Assembly: GCA_028678555.1 (NCBI GenBank)
Contig: JAJRDF010000064.1
Location: forward strand, 1-8,035
Direction of reading: 5' to 3'
From: Methanomicrobiales archaeon
GTDB lineage: Archaea > Halobacteriota > Methanomicrobia > Methanomicrobiales > JACTUA01
Length of the DNA stretch: 8,035 bases
The translations under genes were made by a program, and so were the position numbers. Below, in pieces: positions 1-5,239 of the stretch (position 1 is its first letter; each line of letters begins with the position of its first letter). The notes below the pieces were generated by a model that worked only from the letters and a program-made list of their open reading frames with translations, was not told the origin of the DNA and did not search any database.

Positions 1-341
1 GCTGTCTGATCCGTCTCGCCCAGGAACTCGGCCACCGCTTCCAGGGTCCCGGTGGCCGGGACCATGAAGGTGATGTACACCGACGTGGCCACCTGTACCC
101 CTTCCTGGTTTGCTGCAATGGCGAACGCCTGGTCTGCCAGGGAGAAGATGGCACCTCCGTGGATCACGCCGTGGGGATTCTCCTTTCCCTCGGGCGACAT
201 GGTGACACGGGCGCCCCGGGGCCAGACTTCCGTGATCTCTATCCCCATCATCCGGGCATAGGGGCAGCCGTTGAAAGCATCCACCTGCTGCTGCACCCGG
301 CGGTAGAAATCATCCCCTCCTTTCTCATGTGTTCCGTCCAT
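1..341 (-). CDS. PaaI-type hotdog-fold acyl-CoA thioesterase, C-terminus beyond window
   Basis: Likely hydrolyses an acyl- or aryl-CoA thioester in the cytoplasm. The visible 113 residues carry the PaaI signature: N55-PHG, then H61-G62-G63 and SLAD ending at D70, followed by QAFAIAAN. Asp70 corresponds to the catalytic Asp of E. coli PaaI, whose stretch HGGQLFSLADTAFAYACN is nearly the same. A typical family member has about 130-150 residues, so only some 20-40 are missing at the left edge. The ATG at 341 was chosen because GGAAGG lies 6 nt upstream. It begins 12 nt after the stop of the GT2 gene, so it should be co-transcribed with the glycosyltransferases. The substrate cannot be read from sequence. 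A role in phenylacetyl-CoA turnover is possible, but no paa gene is visible. The family call is secure; the physiological role is not. Confidence 0.9.
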   Translation of the reverse strand, partial: MDGTHEKGGDDFYRRVQQQVDAFNGCPYARMMGIEITEVWPRGARVTMSPEGKENPHGVIHGGAIFSLADQAFAIAANQEGVQVATSVYITFMVPATGTLEAVAEFLGETDQT

Positions 342-353
342 GAGCTCCCTTCC

Positions 354-1052
354 TCAGCGGTACTCCTGGTGCGAGTACTGGTACTTCGTGGATTCCCCGC
401 CGTGGTACACGATGTACAGCCACTGGTACAGGGAACGGATCGTCCCGAACTGCTGGTACCGGCGCATGGAGAACCCCACCTTCAGGGAGGGATCCAGCAC
501 CACCCGCCCCAGTTTCTTCATCCGGAGGGCGATCTCGAGATCGTCGCCGGCATCGATGACTCGGTACATGCCGGCTGCCAGGAAGGCCTGACGGTCAAAG
601 GCGGTGTTGCACCCCAGCGTGTAATAGAGGGTGCGGGTCCAGTAGCCGAGACGGGAGAAGGTGTTGGCAAACGCCAGGGCCAGGTGGTTCCCGAGGCCCC
701 CTTCCCTGGGGTAGACCGTCCCGTAGAGCTGGACCGGGTGGTACCGGCTGAAATCCGCGAGGATCCGCTCCAGCCAGTCCGGCGGCACCACGCAGTCCGC
801 ATCGGTGGTGGCCACGATCTCCCCCCTGGCCCGCTGGATGCCGTCGTTACGGGCTCCCCCCACCTTGGCCGAGGTCTGGATGAAGACGAGGTCCGCAAGG
901 GGGGCTGCGAGCTCCCTTGTCCGATCCCTGGAGTTCCCGTCCACCACGATCAGCTCGTACTGGTCCCGGGGGATCGTCTGGCGGTTCAGGGACTCCAGGC
1001 AGGCGAGGATACTGCCTTCTTCGTTGTAGGCAGGGATGACGACAGAGATCAC
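354..1052 (-). CDS. Glycosyltransferase family 2 (GT-A fold)
   Basis: Predicted inverting glycosyltransferase that moves a sugar from a nucleotide- or lipid-linked donor to an acceptor. The 232-residue protein opens with the GT2 nucleotide-binding strand (ISVVIPAYNEE, residues 2-12). It has Asp39 in VVDGNS, the metal-binding DxD as D84-A85-D86, and an acidic GDDLE cluster at 169-173, where the catalytic base normally sits. An R197-R198-Y stretch follows, resembling the Q/RxxRW region. No membrane helix is evident, so it probably works as a soluble or peripheral enzyme at the inner membrane face. The start is GTG at 1052, giving a GTGA overlap of 4 nt with the GT4 stop; AGGGAG lies about 11 nt upstream. 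The tight coupling to a GT4 and a mutase-like flavoprotein suggests the three build one glycan. Donor and acceptor cannot be assigned. Confidence 0.93.
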   Translation of the reverse strand: MISVVIPAYNEEGSILACLESLNRQTIPRDQYELIVVDGNSRDRTRELAAPLADLVFIQTSAKVGGARNDGIQRARGEIVATTDADCVVPPDWLERILADFSRYHPVQLYGTVYPREGGLGNHLALAFANTFSRLGYWTRTLYYTLGCNTAFDRQAFLAAGMYRVIDAGDDLEIALRMKKLGRVVLDPSLKVGFSMRRYQQFGTIRSLYQWLYIVYHGGESTKYQYSHQEYR

Positions 1053-2023
1053 GGCCCGGACAGCTCCCTGTAGAGCTCAGCGTGGCGCTGCGCAATAAGC
1101 CTGATGTCGTACCGCTCGGTGGCTGCCCGGGCCTTCTCACCGGAGAGCCGCCAGTGGTCCCGGCTCTGGACCAGCTGCCCGGCATCGTCCAGGTTCTTAA
1201 AGAACGCGATGGAATCACCGAAAATCTCCCGGAACTCGGGGATGCCCCGGGCGAGTACCGGGAGGCCGCTTGCGAGCGCCTCCAGGATCACGAGGCCGAA
1301 GGTCTCGGCATGGGAGGGCATGAAGAAGAGGTCTGCCCCGCTGTACGCATCCATGATGTCCGGGATGAAACCGGTGAAGATCACGTTCTCGTGGATCTTT
1401 TTCTTCTCCCGCCGGATCCGGAAGTAATCCTTGGAGAGGGGGCCGTAGGGGAACCCGCCGACCCAGACCCAGATCAGGTCCGGTACCTGTTCGGCCAGGG
1501 CCAGGAAGTCATAGATACCCTTCCGGGGGGTCTGCTGGGCCACGGTGAGCACCACCGTCTCGTCCTCGTTCACTCCGAGGGCCTCCCGGAAGGCACGCCG
1601 CTTTGCCGGGGCATGCCGGAAGAACGCCCGGTCCACTCCGTTCGGGATCATGGTGGTGGGGACACCGGGGAGCATCGCCCGCACGTCCCGGTCACAGGGG
1701 TCCGAGACGGTGATGATGTGGTCAAATCCCCGGTAGATGGGGGGGTAGAGCCGGTTCACGAGGCCGCTGGATGCAATATTCCCGACGTTGGTGTGGGGGG
1801 TTGAGTGGGCGGTGAGGAGCCGGACGCCCTTCGTATATGTGCGGTAGAAGAGGGCCAGGGGTCCGAAGGTGTGGAAATGGGCCACGTCCACATCCCGCCT
1901 GAGAGAGTTCCAGCAGGCCTGGATATCCTTTTCAGGCAGGTTCCGGTAGATCATCCTCGCGGCGGTGGCACAGCCGATGTACTTGAAGACCAGGAAGTCC
2001 TCCACCAGGAAATTCACGCGCAC
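1049..2023 (-). CDS. Glycosyltransferase family 4 (GT-B fold, group 1)
   Basis: Predicted retaining glycosyltransferase using a nucleotide-sugar donor. The 324-residue protein has an N-terminal acceptor domain with HSTPH (73-77), a linker with IPNGVD (126-131) and a C-terminal donor domain. In the donor domain, QQTPRKG (163-169) supplies the basic phosphate-binding residue. The EX7E signature is E240 to E248 in ETFGLVILEALASGLPV. At 324 residues it is shorter than the usual 350-400, mainly at the N-terminus, which lacks the common Gly-rich loop with a Gly-Gly pair. No signal peptide or membrane segment is visible. The chosen GTG at 2023 overlaps the upstream gene by 10 nt and has GGAGG 7 nt before it. 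An in-frame GTG at 2017 would give a 4-nt overlap but is 13 nt from that site. The short N-terminus may reflect an unusual small acceptor. Confidence 0.93.
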   Translation of the reverse strand: MRVNFLVEDFLVFKYIGCATAARMIYRNLPEKDIQACWNSLRRDVDVAHFHTFGPLALFYRTYTKGVRLLTAHSTPHTNVGNIASSGLVNRLYPPIYRGFDHIITVSDPCDRDVRAMLPGVPTTMIPNGVDRAFFRHAPAKRRAFREALGVNEDETVVLTVAQQTPRKGIYDFLALAEQVPDLIWVWVGGFPYGPLSKDYFRIRREKKKIHENVIFTGFIPDIMDAYSGADLFFMPSHAETFGLVILEALASGLPVLARGIPEFREIFGDSIAFFKNLDDAGQLVQSRDHWRLSGEKARAATERYDIRLIAQRHAELYRELSGP

Positions 2024-3333
2024 GGGATATCCTCCGCAAAGTCCATGGCGGCCCGGATACAGGCATCCATGTTCAGGTACTCGAACCGGGCAAACCGCCC
2101 CAGGAGATCAATCCCGCGGCCTTCCACATGGTCCCGAACGATCCGGATGTTGTGCAGGTAGTCCAGGTCGTAGATCACGTAGGCAAAGGGCTCACGATCC
2201 ACGTGCGAGTACACCACCGCTTCAGGTGAGCTCAGGATCCCCATCCGGCAGAGGCCTGAGACCACGTGTTCCACCAGCTGTTCATCCGTCAGGGAAGCGA
2301 CCGGATCGCCGTCACGGAACGTGATCTCGGCAAGGATCGCGGCGTGCCCCGCCGGGGCCACCGCATCGCTGTAGCTGGACGGGAACGAGATGCGGTTGAA
2401 CTGGCCAAGGTCCTTCCCGGGGACATACATCCAGGAGACGGGGGGCACCGTTCCCCGGATACCCAGGGAGACCGAGGAGAGGGAGTTGTACTTCAGGTTC
2501 CTGCAGGCTTCTCCAACCGGTTCCGGGACGTCAGTGAGGCAGGGGAGAAGGGCCTGGAGCGGAATCGTGGAGATGACCCGGTCCGCCCGGATCGTCTCCT
2601 TTCCGTCAGACACCACGTACTGTCGTCCTTCCTTCCGCACCGAATTCACGGAAAAGCCTGTGCGGATATGTTTCTCGACGGGCGCTGCGATAGCCCGGAC
2701 CATCGCCTGGATTCCCCCCACGGTGGGGTAGGAGAAGACTGCCTGGTGTGCGTACCCCACCGTCGGGATTCCGATGGCAGCCCGGATCACATCCTCCACC
2801 GGCGGCCGGGGGATCCTGCCTTCCACCCAGTGGGTGGACATCTTCTCCAGGGGATATTTCCAGATCTTCTCGTTGTACGGAACCAGGTAGCAGTCGGCAA
2901 TCCCCCTGCCAAAGGTGGTATCTATCCATTCGCGGAAATTGGCGGGCGGTGGGACCACGCCCTTCTCGTGGGCGATCAGCGCCTGGATGAACCCGTGGAT
3001 ACAGAGATAGAGGTCCTCCTTCGGAAGTGCAGAGAGTCCGTTCTCGAACGGGTACGGGACCTCCTTCCCCTTGTAGAAGACCACGGTGTTCCGGTCGCGG
3101 ACCGAACGGTTCTCACCCAGCACCCCCTGCATGAAGGCCAGGGCGCCCTGGTCACGGGAAAAGATGATGTGGGATCCGCCGCGGTCAAAGGTGAACCCCT
3201 GCTCTGAGCGGGACCGGCAGAGCCCGCCAATCTCTCCCTGCCGTTCCAGCACCACGACCTCGTGTCCCTTCCCATGGAGGATCCGGGCTATGGTGACACC
3301 GGAGAGACCCCCTCCCAGGATCGCCCACTTCAC
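2014..3333 (-). CDS. FAD-dependent oxidoreductase/mutase-like protein of the UDP-galactopyranose mutase and protoporphyrinogen oxidase-like superfamily
   Basis: Flavoprotein of 439 residues. The dinucleotide-binding motif is GGGLSG at 7-12, with acidic E30 closing the ADP-ribose site, then IGGLCRS (35-41) and the substrate-side GGSH (52-55). A middle region has YKGKEVPYPF (87-96) and YNEKIWKYP (153-161), followed by RIP (173-175). The C-terminus has GRFARFEYLNMD, the FAD-closing motif. This order, including the C-terminal GRxxxYxYxxMD-like element, parallels UDP-galactopyranose mutase; the same layout occurs in amine-oxidase-like proteins of polysaccharide loci, so the reaction is undecided. 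The GTG at 3333 was chosen because the Rossmann strand KWAILGGG follows at once. A 36-residue extension is open in frame but is not protein-like. AGGAAAGG lies just upstream, and a TATA-like palindrome is centred 27 nt upstream, so the transcript could also be leaderless. It is the first gene of the glycosyltransferase operon. Confidence 0.88.
   Translation of the reverse strand: MKWAILGGGLSGVTIARILHGKGHEVVVLERQGEIGGLCRSRSEQGFTFDRGGSHIIFSRDQGALAFMQGVLGENRSVRDRNTVVFYKGKEVPYPFENGLSALPKEDLYLCIHGFIQALIAHEKGVVPPPANFREWIDTTFGRGIADCYLVPYNEKIWKYPLEKMSTHWVEGRIPRPPVEDVIRAAIGIPTVGYAHQAVFSYPTVGGIQAMVRAIAAPVEKHIRTGFSVNSVRKEGRQYVVSDGKETIRADRVISTIPLQALLPCLTDVPEPVGEACRNLKYNSLSSVSLGIRGTVPPVSWMYVPGKDLGQFNRISFPSSYSDAVAPAGHAAILAEITFRDGDPVASLTDEQLVEHVVSGLCRMGILSSPEAVVYSHVDREPFAYVIYDLDYLHNIRIVRDHVEGRGIDLLGRFARFEYLNMDACIRAAMDFAEDIPCA
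2031..2035 (-). promoter_or_regulatory. Ribosome binding site deciding the GT4 start
   Basis: GGAGG on the minus strand lies inside the end of the FAD gene, 7 nt before the GTG at 2023. It favours that GTG over the in-frame GTG at 2017, although the latter would give the tidier 4-nt overlap with the upstream stop. Confidence 0.6.
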
Positions 3334-3355
3334 GCCTTTCCTATAGGACCCGGCT

Positions 3356-3365
3356 CCATATATGG
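3356..3365 (-). promoter_or_regulatory. TATA-like palindrome, probable promoter of the FAD-GT4-GT2-thioesterase operon
   Basis: The perfect 10-bp palindrome CCATATATGG is centred 27-28 bp upstream of the GTG at 3333, the usual distance between an archaeal TATA box and the start point. A transcript from it would begin at or very near the start codon, so it would be leaderless. Its symmetry means a repressor site is also possible. A second AT-rich box at 3396-3403 could give a longer leader that includes AGGAAAGG. This is inferred from position only. Confidence 0.45.
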
Positions 3366-3395
3366 GTGATGCCGCGACGGAGGACGGCCGGCAGG

Positions 3396-3403
3396 TATTT
3401 AAT
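3396..3403 (+). promoter_or_regulatory. TATA-like box, probable promoter of the small basic protein gene
   Basis: TATTTAAT lies about 33 bp before the ATG at 3432, which predicts a start point only a few nucleotides before the codon. No Shine-Dalgarno-like sequence precedes that ATG (the bases are GATATACTGTAG), so a leaderless or near-leaderless mRNA is expected. The 98-bp region 3334-3431 therefore appears to hold two divergent promoters. Confidence 0.45.
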
Positions 3404-3431
3404 CTGAGAGAATTTATCAGATATACTGTAG

Positions 3432-3767
3432 ATGAGAACATTACAGGATCTTTTCTCTGCCCTCCTCTCGGATCTGGGCGAGGAGACCCTCAGGGCCGAG
3501 CTGGAGGGGATCGGACGGAAGCACCGGGGGATCCGGACACGGCAGCGGAAGACCGGCCGGGTGGGCCGGTGCGCACGGGAGATCCTCGTGTTCCCCGATC
3601 AATCCGGTGAACCCCCGGCACGCCAGGTGGCCCGGAGGGCCCTGGAACGAAACCTCTCCCCGGCGTCGGTGTACCGGCTGGTGGGGGAACTGAACCGGCA
3701 GGGGAACCCGGTCCGGGGAACTGCGGTGCTCCGGGAGATGAAGCGGATCCGCGACGGCATCCTGTAG
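3432..3767 (+). CDS. Small basic protein of unknown function
   Basis: A 111-residue protein that I do not recognise. It is the only plus-strand gene and diverges from the FAD operon. Its codon use (CGG, CTG, GAG, CTC, GTG, ATC) matches the neighbouring genes, which supports real coding, while the overlapping minus-strand reading is Pro/His-rich and looks like a shadow. The N-terminus (1-28) is predicted amphipathic helix with Leu/Glu repeats. Residues 29-49 are strongly basic, with Arg or Lys at about half the positions (KHRGIRTRQRKTGRVGR), then a short strand EILVFP. Residues 75-108 look like two or three helices, SPASVYRLVGELNRQG then AVLREMKRIRDG, which could be a small helix-turn-helix. 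Nucleic-acid binding is a reasonable guess, no more. There are no cysteine metal motifs, signal peptide or membrane segment. It may begin leaderless. Confidence 0.7.
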   Translation: MRTLQDLFSALLSDLGEETLRAELEGIGRKHRGIRTRQRKTGRVGRCAREILVFPDQSGEPPARQVARRALERNLSPASVYRLVGELNRQGNPVRGTAVLREMKRIRDGIL

Positions 3768-3806
3768 AAGAAGCTGCAGGAGAAACAAGAGATATGTCGG
3801 CATCAC

Positions 3807-3812
3807 TTTTTT
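3807..3812 (+). terminator. Oligo-T terminator after the small basic protein gene
   Basis: A T6 run lies 40 nt after the stop at 3765-3767, in an otherwise GC-rich gap; archaeal RNA polymerase commonly terminates at such tracts. A short hairpin (CCATC, GGG loop, GATGG; 3815-3827) follows rather than precedes it, so it does not form a bacterial-type terminator. Confidence 0.45.
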
Positions 3813-3903
3813 GCCCATCGGGGATGGATCACGACGGAAGATAAAGAAGGGAGCAGGGAACACCGCATATGCTCCTGCCGGAAGGTGCCGTGGTGCTCCC
3901 CGG

Positions 3904-3909
3904 AAAAAA
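3904..3909 (-). terminator. Oligo-T terminator after the small acidic protein gene
   Basis: On the minus strand this is a T6 run 80 nt beyond the stop of the gene at 3989-4357. CTCCC (3896-3900) and GGGAG (3910-3914 region) flank it as a weak inverted repeat, placing the tract in the loop. With the plus-strand T tract at 3807-3812, the 221-bp gap 3768-3988 appears to be a convergent terminator region. It also holds a 6-bp inverted repeat (3850-3855 with 3870-3875) and no visible gene. Confidence 0.4.
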
Positions 3910-3988
3910 TGGGAGTTGCCCGATGGTTCCGGGAGTATCCGGGTCTGCAAATGGGGGAGGGGAGGGCCGTGCAGGGAAAGGGGGTGAT

Positions 3989-4357
3989 TCAGGCGGCCTG
4001 CTCAATTTCGTGCAGGATCTCGGCGATGTCGTAGAGGCACCGCTCGTCAAACCGGATGCTGTTGATCTCATCCCGGGTGACCCGCCCGTTCACCCAGAGC
4101 GGGATGGAAAGGAAATTGAAGAGGTTCTTGTAGAACGAAAGCCAGTACAGCTGTTCCTGGTTGGTGTGATCGGGGAGGTTGTCCAGGTCCAGGGTTGTCA
4201 CATCGTACCCCAGGTCCCCGACTTTCTCCCGTGCAAATTCCCGTGCCCTGACCAGCCGGTCCAGCATCTCCTGGATATCCGAAATGCCGTCCACGTTGAG
4301 GAGTTCCTCCACCTCGTAGGGAAACATCCTCCCGTTGTTCCATGATGTGTTGTCCAT
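3989..4357 (-). CDS. Small acidic protein of unknown function
   Basis: A 122-residue protein that I do not recognise. It is acidic, mainly from Asp and Glu, and appears mostly helical: residues 13-48 (PYEVEELLNVDGISDIQEML and on to AREKVG) and 104-120 look like amphipathic helices. The middle stretch 70-88 (LYWLSFYKNLFNFLSIPLW) is rich in aromatic and aliphatic residues. It is too broken by polar residues to be a confident membrane helix and could be a core helix or dimer face. There is no signal peptide; one cysteine (Cys107) is present. The ATG at 4357 was chosen because AGGTGAT, matching the archaeal 16S 3' end, lies at ideal spacing. An upstream ATG at 4372 and a GTG at 4390 are in frame but lack such a site. 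It stands alone between T tracts, so it is probably monocistronic. Confidence 0.75.
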   Translation of the reverse strand: MDNTSWNNGRMFPYEVEELLNVDGISDIQEMLDRLVRAREFAREKVGDLGYDVTTLDLDNLPDHTNQEQLYWLSFYKNLFNFLSIPLWVNGRVTRDEINSIRFDERCLYDIAEILHEIEQAA

Positions 4358-4360
4358 ACC

Positions 4361-4367
4361 ATCACCT
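4361..4367 (-). promoter_or_regulatory. Ribosome binding site of the small acidic protein gene
   Basis: AGGTGAT on the minus strand complements the CACCU region of 16S rRNA and lies 3 nt before the ATG at 4357, 5 nt counted from the GGTG core's end. It decides the start in favour of 4357 over the in-frame upstream candidates. Confidence 0.65.
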
Positions 4368-4410
4368 GACATTCTGGGGTCTGTATCCACAGAGAGGGGT
4401 GGGCATCACG

Positions 4411-4420
4411 TGAAATAATC
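4411..4420 (-). promoter_or_regulatory. TATA-like box of the small acidic protein gene
   Basis: GATTATTTCA on the minus strand is the AT-rich patch nearest this gene. A start point about 27 nt downstream, near 4388, would leave a leader of about 30 nt that includes the AGGTGAT site. The match to the TATA consensus is only moderate. Confidence 0.35.
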
Positions 4421-4434
4421 ATGGTGAGCGTTCA

Positions 4435-4491
4435 CGCGGTTCCGGACGATACGGGACCCTCCCGCCCCCTGAAACATCGTCCAGAACCGTG
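4435..4491. repeat. 16-nt inverted repeat with a nested hairpin
   Basis: The left arm 4435-4450 (CGCGGTTCCGGACGAT) matches the reverse complement of the right arm 4476-4491 (CACGGTTCTGGACGAT) at 14 of 16 positions. One mismatch becomes G-U on the plus-strand RNA, the other on the minus-strand RNA. The 25-nt spacer holds a second perfect hairpin: CGGGA 4452-4456, CCC loop, TCCCG 4460-4464. It lies about 15 bp upstream of the TATA-like box at 4411-4420. It could be a regulator site, a structured RNA or a remnant of a small repeat element; the sequence does not decide. No T tract follows either arm, so a simple terminator is unlikely. Confidence 0.7.
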
Positions 4492-4725
4492 CAGATCAGG
4501 AAAAGGACAGGAATAAAGAGGTTCCGGATCACCCGGGATATCAGGGGAAAATAGCCGTGAATTGGCCCCGGAACACCGTGGTCACCCATCAGGCACGCGG
4601 CAGAGGATCCCACGCGCGGAGGTTCTCCATCGGAGCAGGTTCTGGCAGAGGAACTGCCCGCACCCCACGCTCCCGTCACCGGGAACAGGGGGCAAACAGA
4701 CAGGTCCCTAAAAGTTTTCCCGTGG

Positions 4726-4732
4726 AAAAAAA
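4726..4732 (-). terminator. Oligo-T terminator of the leuA-ilvB-ilvN unit
   Basis: On the minus strand the ilvN stop TAA (4738-4736) is followed after 3 nt by T7, then a second weaker AAAACTTTT patch (4709-4717 region). Such T-rich tracts directly after a stop are typical archaeal termination signals. Their presence implies that ilvN is the last gene of the operon. Confidence 0.6.
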
Positions 4733-4735
4733 GGA

Positions 4736-5239
4736 TTATTTCGTGGGCTGGACGGTCTTTGCACCCCGGAGCATGGAGATCTTACCCGTCCGGATCAGCT
4801 CCTTCACCCCGAACTGGCGGAGAAGCCGTTCCAGGGCTTCGATCTTTCCCGGGTCGCCAGCCACCTGCAGCACCACGGTTTTCGCTCCAACGTCCACGAT
4901 CTGCGCCCGGAAGATGGAGGCGATCTGCATCACCTCCGAGCGGGAGGAGCCGGGTTCCGCGTTCACCTTGATCAGGGCCAGCTCCCGGTCCACGATCTCG
5001 CTCTCCGTGATATCCGAGACCTTGATGACATCGATCAGCTTGTTCAGCTGCTTCATCACCTGCTCGACCTGGGCATCGTCCCCGATGACGACGATGGTCA
5101 TCCGGCTCATGCCGGGGAGCTCGGAAGCCCCCACGGCCAGTGACTCGATGTTGAAGCCCCGCCGGGCAAAGAGGCCGGAGACCCGGGTGAGCACCCCGGC
5201 CCGGTTCTCGACAAGAACGGAGAGGGTGTGTGCCTTCAT
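4736..5239 (-). CDS. ilvN: Acetolactate synthase, small (regulatory) subunit
   Basis: Regulatory subunit that binds and activates the IlvB catalytic subunit and usually confers valine feedback inhibition. The 167-residue length is normal for the family. The N-terminal ACT domain covers about residues 4-75, with LSVLVENRAGVLTRVSGLF and RGFNIESL. Gly15 and Asn30 align with Gly14 and Asn29 of E. coli IlvH, which line the valine site, so feedback control is expected (inference). The C-terminal domain follows at about 80-160 (ELALIKVNAE, then FRAQIVDVG and LERLLRQFGVKELIRTGKISMLRG). The ATG at 5239 shares a 4-nt ATGA overlap with the ilvB stop, and GGGAGG lies 8 nt upstream. This supports translational coupling and balanced subunit supply. 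The frame stays open further upstream inside ilvB, but that part is only a shadow. No ilvC follows; a T7 tract comes right after the stop. Confidence 0.96.
   Translation of the reverse strand: MKAHTLSVLVENRAGVLTRVSGLFARRGFNIESLAVGASELPGMSRMTIVVIGDDAQVEQVMKQLNKLIDVIKVSDITESEIVDRELALIKVNAEPGSSRSEVMQIASIFRAQIVDVGAKTVVLQVAGDPGKIEALERLLRQFGVKELIRTGKISMLRGAKTVQPTK

Larger units (their letters stand above)
4358..4735. other. 378-bp gap without a convincing gene, rich in hairpins
   Basis: Between the small acidic protein gene and the end of ilvN. On the minus strand it starts with the ilvN terminator tract. A hairpin cluster follows: GGAGC 4632-4636 can pair with GCTCC 4669-4673, enclosing GGCAG 4644-4648 with CTGCC 4654-4658 around a 5-nt loop. 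The 9-mer GGCAGAGGA occurs twice (4599-4607, 4644-4652). GTTCCGG 4521-4527 can pair with CCGGAAC 4568-4574. The strong inverted repeat at 4435-4491 and the promoter of the next gene complete it. An open frame at 4419-4589 (minus) contains one hydrophobic stretch but lacks a ribosome site and the local codon bias. No tRNA or known RNA family was recognised. Confidence 0.5.

Noticed and set aside
159..1073. 304-codon open frame on the plus strand opposite the thioesterase and GT2 genes
   Set aside because: It lies opposite two genes with clear family motifs, and its translation is Pro/His/Gly-rich and matches nothing; long antisense frames are common in GC-rich DNA.
3334..3441. 36-residue N-terminal extension of the FAD protein
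   Set aside because: The open frame reaches an ATG at 3441, but the extension would cross the divergent promoter region and the other gene's start. The Rossmann fold begins immediately after the GTG at 3333.
3441..3950. 169-codon minus-strand frame opposite the small basic protein gene
   Set aside because: Its translation is Pro/His-rich and without a fold-like pattern, while the plus-strand frame has the local codon bias, a promoter-like box and a T tract.
4598..4658. Repeats in the gap as part of a CRISPR array
   Set aside because: The repeated unit is only 9 nt and occurs twice, with no regular spacing and no cas gene in the window.
4358..4735. A tRNA, RNase P or other known RNA gene in the large gap
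   Set aside because: No T-loop consensus, GAGGAAAGUC-type RNase P core or K-turn box pair was found on either strand by eye; only unassigned hairpins remain.
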